Shown: in pieces, positions 1-9,729 of the stretch
Position numbering within the stretch: position 1 is the first letter of the stretch
Layout of the letters: each line of letters opens with the position of its first letter
Origin: Globisporangium splendens
Taxonomy: Eukaryota > Oomycota > Peronosporomycetes > Pythiales > Pythiaceae
Direction: 5' to 3'
DNA length: 64,000 bases
NCBI GenBank assembly: GCA_006386115.1
Contig: VFIW01000020.1
Location: forward strand, 372,001-436,000
The notes under the pieces: model-generated
Seen by the model: the letters and a program-made list of their open reading frames with translations, nothing else
Database searches by the model: none
What the model was told of the DNA's origin: nothing
Translations under genes and position numbers: made by a program

Positions 1-164
1 GCGTTGAGGTTCTGGTGTCCATGGCTAGGTTGGCGCTGAGTCCGCCATCTTGTTGAAGGCACGGTAGTGATGGTACCATCCTCGGATGTCGATGCAATCC
101 GCGAGTCGTCGACTTATCTGGTATAAACGTGCCAATCGGTGCTGTCGAGGGGACCGATGCATTC
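1..164 (-). mobile_element. LINE fragment (family A), second copy
   Basis: These 164 bases repeat 483-647 almost perfectly: one missing base near position 35 and two substitutions. They correspond to part of the RNase H coding region of the neighbouring LINE. The missing base breaks the reading frame, so this piece is dead. Reading on the minus strand, the A-rich tail of the copy at 165-2121 runs directly into this internal piece, giving a tail-to-head arrangement. The copy continues off the left edge of the window. Confidence 0.8.
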
Positions 165-2127
165 TTTATCTTTATCTTTATAAGGTGAGGTATATTTAGG
201 TTCATCTTCGTGACCTACAATATCCATTCTCCTACCTAATCTTCATTGCGAATTTCATCTAGGAGTGTAAATGTGTCTATAGCGCGGATTGCAATAGATC
301 ACTTCTGAATGCTAAATAATCTTTGACCAGGATGGCATGTTCTCTTGGTCCTATGTGAGGCTGCCTTGTGTTGTCCAATGACCTTGGGTCTTCCGAACTT
401 CGCATAAGCCAATGCATGACGTCGTTGTCAAGATCCTGGGTGAGATTGTTGAAAGCAGCTCTTTGAGTTGGGAAGTGAACCTGCGTTGAGGTTCTGGTGT
501 CCATGGCTAGGTTGGCGGCTGAGTCCGCCATCTTGTTGAGGGCACGGTAGTGATGGTACCATCCTCGGATGTCGATGCAATCCGCGAGTCGTCGACTTGT
601 CTGGTATAAACGTGCCAATCGGTGCTGTCGAGGGGACCGATGCATTCGCTGTTGGGAGATAATGAGTGCACTGTCTCCAATCACGTACAACGGTTCGAAG
701 TGACTGCGTTGGACTTCTCGGAGTCCATGTATGAGACCCCAGTACTCGGCAAAGTTGTTGGTCGTGTCCTTCCTGCTATACGCCATGCTCGCGACCCAAA
801 TTAAGCTGGCTGTGTGCGAGTCCTTATGGACACGCACGATAATGGATCCAGTCCCTCCTGGTCCTGGATTGCCGCGTGATCCACCATCGAAAAACAACAG
901 GTAAACGCCGCGAGTATCACTTGGAGTCAAGGGGATGGCGTCGGTTTGGCTGAGAAAGCAGTCGACATATGCCTTGAGAACTGCTGCAACCGTGTGACCG
1001 TCCGAGTCTCCAGCTTGCGCTTCAGCGAGTCGTGTGAGGTTTCGCATTCCTGCCTCTAATCTGGTCATCATGATCGCCATCTCAGCAGTCGATTCGATTG
1101 GATCCGAATCCATGCGTCGCAGATGCGCACACCAAATGGCATGTATGAGCGACGCGCTCATATATCGCCACAGCATGTGTGCGACGGGATAGAGATGATA
1201 TTGGAGATGTTCATTGGAGAACTTGTGTCCGATAATGTGTCTCTTGATCGTGGTCCATGCATGCCTTGGAGTATCTGGTAGATCCAGACTGAAGATCCAG
1301 ATTGCGGGGTCGTGACCAGGAGTGATTCCGATCTTCGCCCACAGTGCATAAAAGTAGTTCCACACGAGTTTGGCTTTCGGACACTCCCAGAATAGATGTT
1401 GAACAGAAGATTGGACAACTTGGGAGCATTCGGGATTCGAGCAGGATAGATCAGCTTTCTCATAGTTCCACATGGAGAGTCGGTTGGCTTTCAGCCGGAG
1501 AAGAGTCTGAGCCGTATAAACTGTAATCCCTGGGATGTTGTGTAATTCGCTCCACTGGATTAATTGCAGTCCTGGCCACAGAGATCCTGCTGTTTGGACA
1601 GCTTTGTTGACTGCTGCATCTCGAGTATCTTTGCCAATTTGTGTCCTCGTTGCTGCAACTTGTTGCCGATAGAAAGATCTGGTCGTATTGTATCGTCCGT
1701 TGCCACCCCATAGTTGCACGATTCTTGTGAAACGTGGATGTGCATGGAACGACACCTTCTGCCCGTTCAAGTCTCTTGTTGCCATGATGTCACAGTCCAT
1801 TGCGGAGTGAACTGTATGCGTAGCTTTGACTAGGGTCGTGTCGATGTGGGTCAGAGTTGCTTCACTGGTGTGCAGATGCCATTCGTGATTGTAATGACGT
1901 TGCCCGTTGTACAACCGAAGCACATTTGTTTGCTGTGGTCGATACAGAAGCTGTGGGAAGTTGGATACCAACGTAGCACATAACCGCTCGAGCGTTCGAA
2001 TAGACGGCCGGGAGAATCCGGAGATTCCACATGTTGGGATGAAGTTAAGCATTTGTCTGGCGAAGTCAAAGCGGTCTGATTGTGCGTTCGGATCATTCGC
2101 TGTGGCCCGTGCATTGGACACACGCTA
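165..2127 (-). mobile_element. 5'-truncated non-LTR retrotransposon (LINE, family A)
   Basis: On the minus strand this has a long ORF with a reverse-transcriptase-type zinc-binding region and a C-terminal RNase H. A 3' untranslated stretch of about 110 bp follows, ending in an AAAGAT-type repeat tail at about 165-185. The reverse transcriptase proper is missing, so the copy is 5'-truncated; an in-frame stop lies at 2125-2127, just upstream of the ORF. No target-site duplication can be assigned because the tail abuts another copy of the same element. The tail differs from the CT tail of the insertions at 6.4 and 9.4 kb, so two LINE families are present. Confidence 0.75.
277..2121 (-). CDS. LINE ORF2 C-terminal part: zinc-binding region plus RNase H
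   Basis: This 614-residue open frame is the 3' part of a LINE polyprotein. In its middle is a Cys/His cluster (CSNPEC ... HLFWECP) typical of the zinc-binding region that follows reverse transcriptase. The last third is a type I RNase H with all four acidic positions visible: FDGGSRGNPGPGG (Asp), NNFAEY (Glu), VIGDS (Asp) and NKMADSAANLA (Asp). RNase H would degrade the RNA strand during reverse transcription. The displayed start is GTG with a stop just upstream, so this is a truncated remnant, not an independent gene. The open frame suggests recent insertion or weak decay. Confidence 0.75.
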   Translation of the reverse strand: MSNARATANDPNAQSDRFDFARQMLNFIPTCGISGFSRPSIRTLERLCATLVSNFPQLLYRPQQTNVLRLYNGQRHYNHEWHLHTSEATLTHIDTTLVKATHTVHSAMDCDIMATRDLNGQKVSFHAHPRFTRIVQLWGGNGRYNTTRSFYRQQVAATRTQIGKDTRDAAVNKAVQTAGSLWPGLQLIQWSELHNIPGITVYTAQTLLRLKANRLSMWNYEKADLSCSNPECSQVVQSSVQHLFWECPKAKLVWNYFYALWAKIGITPGHDPAIWIFSLDLPDTPRHAWTTIKRHIIGHKFSNEHLQYHLYPVAHMLWRYMSASLIHAIWCAHLRRMDSDPIESTAEMAIMMTRLEAGMRNLTRLAEAQAGDSDGHTVAAVLKAYVDCFLSQTDAIPLTPSDTRGVYLLFFDGGSRGNPGPGGTGSIIVRVHKDSHTASLIWVASMAYSRKDTTNNFAEYWGLIHGLREVQRSHFEPLYVIGDSALIISQQRMHRSPRQHRLARLYQTSRRLADCIDIRGWYHHYRALNKMADSAANLAMDTRTSTQVHFPTQRAAFNNLTQDLDNDVMHWLMRSSEDPRSLDNTRQPHIGPREHAILVKDYLAFRSDLLQSAL

Positions 2128-2234
2128 AGGAAACATCATGTGCTGTTCTCTTTTGCGTGTGTGTGTTAATACTTTATATTGTGCTTAATTGAAGGAAATG
2201 CCATCAATCCACTCATCAGAGCCTTCTTTCGCTC

Positions 2235-4698
2235 TCAGTGGACGTAAAAGCTGAAGGGCAGCCTCACCTCATCGGTCACGTACACAGGGCTCAAAGAGAG
2301 ATCGTGCGTATCGTGCTCGTTGCCTGACCGTCTCGACAGGAAGAGTGCTGTGAGTCTACTTTCACCAAGACTCGTGGATTCGGGGATCTTTCGACAGCTC
2401 TGCTTGGACGATGAGTTCGAGACGGGAAGTCGCTGCCCAAGCCGTCGGCATGCACACAAGTCCATCGCTTGTTGACTCGCGCTCCTACATCCGTTAGCGC
2501 GTGCTGTTTGCTCTTGACTTGCATTGTTGGTATCCACGTTTTCCATTGAACGTAGCATGTAGTTCCCGGATGAAGGCTGATACGTCATTCCCGGAGGTGA
2601 CAACTCCAGGGACTCGCGCGTATCATATTCCGAACCATCCAGGAACCTGCTGCCTTCCAGCATCGCGAGCGGCTGAGTGAGAGCAATGGCGTATTCGTCA
2701 AAGTAATACTTCGTGTCTTTGGATTTGAACCGCTGTGTATGTTTTGCATGGTGGAGGAATCCTGCATTCATGAGGAGGTTCCCCAGTCGGACATCTTCGC
2801 CAGGCCATCCGACAGCTTTTGTAGCATTCATAGTCTTAGTGACAGCATCTCCTGCGACACTGTGGACCACAAACTCGTCCGCCAGCTCCACGAGCATCAT
2901 GTCTTCCTGGAGCTCGTCGATAAGCTCAAGCGCAAAGATGGCTGCAGTCTCCTCTTGGATTTGCTCCAGGCTGTGCACGATCTGCTGAGCCGATGGACGT
3001 TGTGCTGGATTTGGATGCCAGCAGCTTGTGAGCAACTCCTGTAGCCTTGGATGCAATCTAGGACTTAGGTGAGNNNNNNNNNNNNNNNNNNNNTTCAGGC
3101 GCCATGTAATCGACCGTCCCTTTCACGGTTAGCCTCGAATCTGTCGCCCTTGGTCCATGCGAATGCTGCAATGAAATGGTGGATCCACTGAACGTTCTGG
3201 TTGCACGCTCCAAATCACAGAACGACTGGTCGTCGACACAAGCTATAGCCTGATGGTCTGCTGCGTTGATATCCAACGTAGCACAGCCATCTTCACACAC
3301 CGAAATGTTGCTGCATGCAGGTGGAAGTCTGCGAGACTCGCCAAAATCCGTCAACTTGACGTTCCCCTGAGCATCGACCAGAAAGTTCGCAGGCTTGATG
3401 TCTCGATGGACGAGAGCGGGTGAGAAACTGTGGAGGTAAGCTATTGCTCGAGCAGCATCGATCATGTACCCGATGTTGATGAGGAATTGCTGACGACGTG
3501 GTTCATAAGATCGCTTTGCGATCGTGGCCGTGATGACATCAAGGCTCCCCTGGCAAAGCTCGGACACGAGACAAATCGTCGGAGGACTCACACACATGCC
3601 ATAGAACTTGACGATGTTGGGATGACTCAAAGCACCACAAAGCGCAGCTTCATTTGAGAACTCGGCCACCGTCCCGTCCGTGATCATAGCTGGAGTGTAC
3701 ACCTTGATAGCGACAGCAGTCTTGGAGTGCAAGAGACCGTCATACACCACAGCGCTGGAGCCAACCCCGATCCGCTTGATGAGTCGAAGGTACGCGAAGT
3801 CGATGATGTACTTGCGATGCATTTCGATCAGGACGTGGAGTCCCTGGGACGAGATCTGTTCGTTGACAGTGGTTGTCTGTCGGAAAAGTGACTGTAACTG
3901 GCATGCACGCTGTCCGAAGCCTCTCCAGTGTTCGGTGTCTGCTTTGAGGACTCGCCAGATGACCAATGGTGACAGTGATCCCCAGACTAAGCCAGCGTAG
4001 ATGAACCCCAATCGGACATCTAGAGCGCGCAATTTCAGCGTAAAGTAGGAGAAGCACTCGAGAATAAAAGTCACGAAGTAATACGCACAGTACTGCCTCA
4101 GTATTCGCTTGCTGGCTCGACCAGGAGGGTAGATCACGACGTACATGAACGGGATCAACACTGGAGCGTGCGCGAAGCTCACGATCCAGAAGCGTCTTTC
4201 GACAGTACTGGAGTCGCCATAAGTCAACAGTATCCACGCGAGTGGGACCGTGCATACCGACATGAAGAGCGAGATCATGGCTGCTCGTGCCAGCGCTGGC
4301 AACGAGACACTCTTCTGAAGAATGAAGACGACCACGAGCAGGAGAATGAAGTGACGCCCCGAGTACAAAACTTCGTTCACGACCGACGGAGAGAGCGTCA
4401 AGTACGTCTTGCCAGCCATCATGTACGCCATGTATGCTGTCAAGCTGCCCGCGACGGTGCCGATGATCCAGAGCAAGGGTTCGAATGCTGGCAGTAGAAT
4501 CTTCCGGGCAGCGCTGCTATCCCCACGTAGTGCTTCGTGTCGATTGTGGCGCATGTAGACGATCAAGCCAACGCACAGCACAAACTTGACCGCATATTCG
4601 AGGAGCGCGAAAATGGAGAGCGTCATGAACTGTCGCCCAACCAGGTCGCTCGTGTGATCTGGTGCATCTGTGTCGTTGGAGTGGAACTGAGCTGACAT
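2235..4698 (-). CDS. Seven-helix membrane TKL kinase with DEP-like domain (gene 1, interrupted by assembly gap)
   Basis: A membrane kinase of the family described for gene 4 (47107-49854). From ATG at 4698 it encodes a short hydrophilic N-terminus, about seven hydrophobic helices, then a kinase with glycine loop IGVGSSAVVY, VAIK lysine, HRDIKPANF catalytic loop, DFG and GTVDYMAPE. A run of 20 N (3074-3093) starts exactly after APE. The frame resumes as HLSPRLHPRLQELL, the C-lobe end, followed by a DEP-like domain (RLGNLLMNAGFLHH) and a CACRRLGQRL tail. Alignment with gene 2 shows about 163 bp are missing where 20 N are given. The reading frame appears intact on both sides, so this is one gene, not two. 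Ligand and substrates are unknown. TKL assignment rests on motif style. Confidence 0.8.
3074..3093. other. Assembly gap (20 N) inside kinase gene 1
   Basis: Twenty N between the APE motif and the C-lobe end. In gene 2 the corresponding distance is 180 bp, of which 17 are present here, so the gap should hide about 163 bp. Twenty is a placeholder: it would put the two halves out of frame, whereas 163 keeps them in frame. Confidence 0.95.
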
Positions 4699-6366
4699 CG
4701 GAAATTGCCTGAAGCGTGCTGACGTTGTTGTGATAGTAGCAAGTTGAGTTGTGAGATTAGCAAAGCCCGAGCGCTGGAGAGACAGATGTTTTACAAATTT
4801 TACGTATCGACCACCTAAGGTGCTTGTTGTTTACTGGGACAGTCTTTTCAATCGCAGAAAGCCCCACGCTGTTAAAGAAGGACAGGAGTGCTGTATTTAA
4901 CAACCGAGCGGGAGCTGCTCAATCCTAAAACTCTCAACACATGTGCGATGTTGGTCCATCAGGAAGAAAATACAGCAAGTCAGGAAAGAGTCAGGTTTGG
5001 CTGTGGAAATCCGATCTGGTATTCCGCATGCGACCGTGAGCTTTGGCGAAGGAGTCTAGGAAAATCCAAGTGGCACATTAGAGTGCGAGACGTATAGTGG
5101 GATGTGATCCCGCTCAAGGCAAGCGCGTATTGCTGCTGTCGCGTTCCTTCGTTTCAGGTGTTCTCGCCCGATGTCACATTGCTTCTGCAAAAATGACAGC
5201 CAAAAATTGCCGCTAGCGTGCAATCAGTTGAACCAAAGGACTGACGTGAGCACCTTGTGGACTCACTTCTTGCTTGCGCACGAGCATTTCCAGAAAAACG
5301 TCGTGCTCTACTCCCAGAAATCAGTTCTTTCTATGTTTTTTTATGTTCGAATTTGTTTCATTTGTTCCTCTTCTCCAGAGGGTCCTCATTGTGCTTTTCC
5401 TATGTACTGAACAGAATGAAGAACTCTCGCGTTGTCTTTATAGATGTCGTCATCACCTCAGGCTGGTCGGAATGTAAGAGTAATTCCCTCGTACGGCATG
5501 GGGAGGCCAAACAAGAGTAATTCCCTGCTGGTGGCATGGGAAAAGATCAAATCTTCGTTTGGCTACCGTCCGCATCATGTGGACTCGCTAAAGTGTCGTA
5601 TCCGAACACGCTAGACACGAATGTTTCTGCGGCGTGCAGCTGGCTATTGTTCACTGAAGGGATTTGCAAAAGGTGAGCGCCACTGTAAGCCTTACACTCA
5701 TCTGGCATGCCTCTGAGCGAGAAAATGATCATACACAGAAGCAAGTGTTGGAATTTGAGCCAAACCAGGATTGTCATTTCACTTATCCAATCTTCTTGAC
5801 GCCAGAACATATTGGTCCGCCCTCCATAAATGTTTAGGCTGAATTGGCACTGACAGCTACGTTCATGATTTGCAATTCGCAACAACTGCCCCCGTACTGT
5901 AGCTGAGGCGAATATTTGCAATTCTATGGATTGTCTGTTCGCTTGATGGCGTCACACTCTTGTGCGCCACGTGGCACTTTCGTTTCAGAATGAAACTGAG
6001 CCAAACCCCTCCTGATTCATATGAAAGATATGGAGAACCCACTCCCATCGCATGTGCTCGCTTTCGTCACACTTTCCATCACCTCAAGCGCTTGCGAGTC
6101 CATGCAACCCAGCGGTCATACAGTATCGGGTATCTTGAGATGGCGCACTTACGAGCTTGCCGCACTGACCACTTTGTGAGTCCGAGCAGCTGGCTGCGCG
6201 TGGCATGTGTATGGAGGAGTCAGGGATACAAAAACCATTCACAGCACGAATCCACTTCTGAACCGAGATGAAACGATTTTCCAATTCGTCAATCATAGGA
6301 TCAATGGAAGAGTTTAACCCTACCCGCACCGAAGTACAGAAATGAAATCACCGTTGTTTCGATTGA
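4699..6366. other. Gene-poor stretch upstream of kinase gene 1
   Basis: No recognisable gene. The longest open frame (5547-5921, minus, 124 codons) matches nothing I know and has no splice partners. A 14-base unit (AAGAGTAATTCCCT) occurs at 5476-5489 and 5513-5526, each followed by GGCATGGG, so about 37 bp have been tandemly duplicated. The 5' regulatory region of kinase gene 1 must lie in the part next to 4698; no clear core promoter was seen. Confidence 0.5.
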
Positions 6367-6598
6367 CGATTTCGGAGGTTCGCAGCGGGGAAATGGTCAA
6401 AGTCGAGGGGAAACAATCAAGTTCTTGTGTCCCAAGTCGCAGCTCTACTCGACAATGATATCGGTGCCACACCATCAAAACTCAGAAACACCTCACTCTC
6501 AGCAGTGTCAATGAGACTCGGGAATTCGTAGATTGTGTGCAGATCACAAGTTAAATAGAATCACCTTCTCTTTCTCTCTTCCGATTTCGGAGGTTTGC
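6367..6598 (+). mobile_element. Short 5'-truncated LINE insertion (family B) with target-site duplication
   Basis: The insert 6384-6581 is only the 3' end of the LINE at 8057-9457. It includes the end of the ORF (CAGTGTCAATGAGACT), the short 3' UTR (AAGTTAAATAGAATCACC) and a pyrimidine tail. It is bounded by a 17-bp direct repeat, CGATTTCGGAGGTTCGC at 6367-6383 and CGATTTCGGAGGTTTGC at 6582-6598 (16 of 17 identical). This is the expected footprint of target-primed reverse transcription with severe 5' truncation. It cannot encode protein. Confidence 0.85.
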
Positions 6599-8040
6599 GT
6601 TCACGTCATGTGTCTACTGTGTGTAAAAAACCACGATTCACCACGTCAGGAGGTACTGATCAGTCCAAAGCTTCTGGGCTTCGAGTCAAGAGGATTCGAA
6701 TTGTGTGCTCGCGCATACTGGTGGCACTGAGGGCTTTTTTGTGTGCGGAATATGGTCAGGCAAAGTATCTTTGCGTCAGAAAGAAACGGCTGCCACGTAA
6801 ATATAGGGTAAGTACGAGGATGTAGTTAAGTATGACATCTATTTCTCAGAAAAGCAACTGTGCGCTGCTTGCGTCAGTCCGCTGTTCATAAGGCAGGACT
6901 TTACAGAAAATCTTGGCCCGTGTCTGTGGCATAGAGATTCAAAGTAGTGTACACTCGTGAATAGCTCGACTCTGCTCGCAGCAAAAAGTGTCGGAGTTGA
7001 CTTGAGTAGCTTCTTGCCCATATCAGCTAGGAGTGGCGCTATATCCATGAAACTCATCGCAACTGTTTCATATGCAGAGGACCAAAGATACGCTCGAGGC
7101 AAGTCAATTACGGAGAAGAGAAACCTGAGATGCAATACCAGCAAGTCTACTTTTCGACCACTTAGAATGTCCTGGCGTGATCAACGATGAATTGACGAGC
7201 CATGTGACGAAGTAAAGAAGTAATGTGGAGGAGACTAAGGTTTCGATTCCATATGTTTCTTGACATGGTGGGTCAATTTCTGAGCCCTCATCGCTGCAGC
7301 TGCTTGGTCTTGAAATATAGAGGAACAACTGACGAACGCACGCATGTGAGGTTTACCGTCTTTCCATTGTCACTAAGCGCTGCAGTTTGTGGCTCCACTT
7401 TCGTCTGGAATGAAATTCAGATTGCAGACAAGACACACCCCTCATCGACGGTATACTGAGATTAGTGCTCCTGCAGTCTCTGTAGAAGAAAATGGGACCG
7501 TCATCAAAAATTGCTCACATGTGGGAAACCAACTTGTTATCGGACACAGTTTAGGTAGATCTTCTTCTTTCTCGTACAGTGCTGTTTTCTTTGCCGGGTG
7601 TCACGCCGACCGTGACTGTTTGTGTAGTTTCTCAAGTGGCTACTGCTAGTCAGACGATTGGTGATATGGATGCATGCTGCGAGCAACCTGCATGTTTCTG
7701 TGACTAGATCATTTGGGCTGGACACTCTGCGTCCACAAAGGTGGACGAAAGCCGAAATGAAGTGAGCTTCCCCTGACCACGTGTGTCGACGAAGACATTA
7801 GTCTTTCACTCCCTATCGACGATGACGATATCAAGGACGTGCGGGTGGGGTACTAGTTCTAATTTCGTTTCATTCTGCTCAGTGACAAAGGAACGAACTT
7901 GAAGCAGCAAAGTGGGACACGAAAGAAAGTTCGAAAAAAGAAGCTGTGTCAGGAATCTATTCGTCAATAATGTGGTCAGTTGAAATTTAACCCTAACCGC
8001 ACCGAAGTACAGAAAAGTCACTGTTTCCTGACTTGTCTTT
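6599..8040. other. Gene-poor stretch between two LINE insertions
   Basis: No gene could be supported. A minus-strand open frame at 6839-7144 (101 codons, containing FMDIAPLLADMGKKLLKS) has coding-like composition. It could be a gene remnant, but it has no recognisable domain or convincing splice continuation. A 30-base sequence at 7986-8015 repeats 6313-6342 with one mismatch. Confidence 0.45.
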
Positions 8041-9473
8041 GTTTGCTTGTCTGCGGCCATGAGCGTACGCCCCCAAACAGCATCCAGACCGAGTACAAAC
8101 ACGGAGGCTGCACAGCAAGTTGTATCAAGGTCTCGGAGGACTCATAGACAAGATTAACGAAGTCGCGAAAACTGACTAGTGGTACAGTTATGTGCAGCAT
8201 CGGCTACCAGTAGATCTATGGAAACAACGAGGATGTCTTACGCCGTATCAGATGTGGACGACACACCGGATTTCTACGGTGCAGCTCAACCTGTTCCATC
8301 CGGGAAGGATCGAGTCTTCGGCATGTCCAAGCAATGCCGGATGTGGGGAGACAAAAGAAACTATTTCACACATAGTCTGGAGTTGCAAGCGAGCACAAGC
8401 CGCGTGGACGGCGTTCCTCGGGCGATGGATTGGCCGAACATTGACAGAGCAAGCGCTCAACCTCTTCCTACCTCATATTGCTAGCCGCACAGCCCCACCA
8501 CGGCAACGATCTTTGCTCCGGGAATTGGAAAAGCACTTCGGGTTCATTACTCCGGAACACTCGACAGCACTACAGAAACTCTGGTTTATCGTCACATCAA
8601 ACATCCCAGTATTGCTGTGGAGAACGATAGAGTGGAAATAGTGCATGAGCGGCAGCACGTCGCTATCGAAGAAAGTACCCAGCGAGTGTGGACAGCGTGT
8701 GTAATGCAGGTGCAGGCTGTGGCACATCGGATGAGAACGCTCAAAGGAGAAAAGATCAAGGCAACGTGCCTGAACCAACTGCTCAGCGTACTGGAGAGAC
8801 AAGACTTGTCGCGCCAACTGGAAGCATGGCGCCGGCGCGTTTGCATTTCGATGGAGGTGCACGCGGCAACTCAGGTCCAGGAGGCAGTGGATGGGCACTC
8901 ACCCTCCTGAATGAACGTAGTAATCGATGGGAACTCAAAGCATGCGGCTATGCGTACATGGGACCAGAGGTCACGAACAATTGGTGCGAGTACAGCGCAC
9001 TGAAAGATGGCCTGGCATACAGTGCACACTACCTCCAGCACTATGAAGTCAAGTTGGAAGTCTTCGGAGATAGCCAAATGATTGTCGCAGCCCAGAACGG
9101 GTTCTCCTCAATACGCCAGACCGAGTTGCAGCCACTAGCAGTTCGGGTAAATCAAATCGTCGCCAACTTCGCGTGGACCTCCTGGAATCACACAAAACGA
9201 GGACAAAACAAAATGGTCGATCTTCTCGCCAACATGGCAATGAACTCTAAGAATGCGAGGATACTCACCGTTGAATCGCGGGAAACGATCAAGTTCATGT
9301 ACCCCAAGTCGCAGCTCTGCTCGACAGTGATGTCGGTGCCACACCGTCAAAACTCAGAAACACCTCACTCTCGGCAGTGTCAATGAGACTCCGGAATTCT
9401 TAAATTGTGTGCAGATCGTAAGTTAAATAGAATCACCTTCTCTCTCTCTCTCTCTCTGTTTGCTTGTCTGCGG
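8041..9473 (+). mobile_element. 5'-truncated LINE insertion (family B) with 16-bp target-site duplication
   Basis: The element body is 8057-9457 (1401 bp). It is flanked by a perfect 16-bp repeat, GTTTGCTTGTCTGCGG, at 8041-8056 and 9458-9473. It ends in a (CT)n tail of about 20 bases directly before the downstream repeat. It encodes the zinc-binding and RNase H parts of a LINE polyprotein and lacks reverse transcriptase and everything upstream. The perfect target-site duplication implies a fairly recent insertion, although the coding frame is already broken. Confidence 0.9.
8192..9386 (+). pseudogene. Broken LINE ORF: zinc-binding region plus RNase H
   Basis: The coding sequence is spread over three frames. 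8192-8641 has the Cys/His zinc-binding region (CPSNAGCGETKETISHIVWSC). It continues in another frame from about 8617 to 8835. A third frame (to 9386) has RNase H with its acidic residues in FDGGARGNSGPGG, NNWCEY, VFGDS and NKMVDLLANMA. At least two frameshifts plus upstream stops at about 8060 and 8177 show it is inactive. Domain order matches the family A copy at 277-2121, but sequence and tail differ. Confidence 0.8.
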
Positions 9474-9729
9474 TAAGACACTGGATTTAGCTAGCCCGAA
9501 GAATAGTGCTTCCACTCGAATGGTAACGTCAGATGAATATTTCCACGTATAGAGAGAGAGAGTACAGTGCAGCAGCACCAGGAGGCATCTTGACACCATA
9601 ACGAAATTGCCTATGCGTTAAAATGCATTTGTTATGATTTTGAACCGAGATAATGAAAGTGACTCAGGGGATGTACGTGCATGTCATTTCGGTATGAACC
9701 AGAAAGAGGCTTGGTGTGTTGTGGCGGGA

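Noticed and set aside
3058..4698. Two separate kinase-family genes (3058-4698 and 2235-3056)
   Set aside because: They are the two halves of one gene around an assembly gap; the residues before the first stop on the left side come from the wrong frame after the N run.
5547..5921. Possible small gene in the left spacer
   Set aside because: No domain, no splice partners, AT-rich, and no supporting context; left as unassigned spacer.
9541..9570. AGAGAGAGAG run as another LINE tail
   Set aside because: No coding piece, 3' UTR match or direct repeat next to it.
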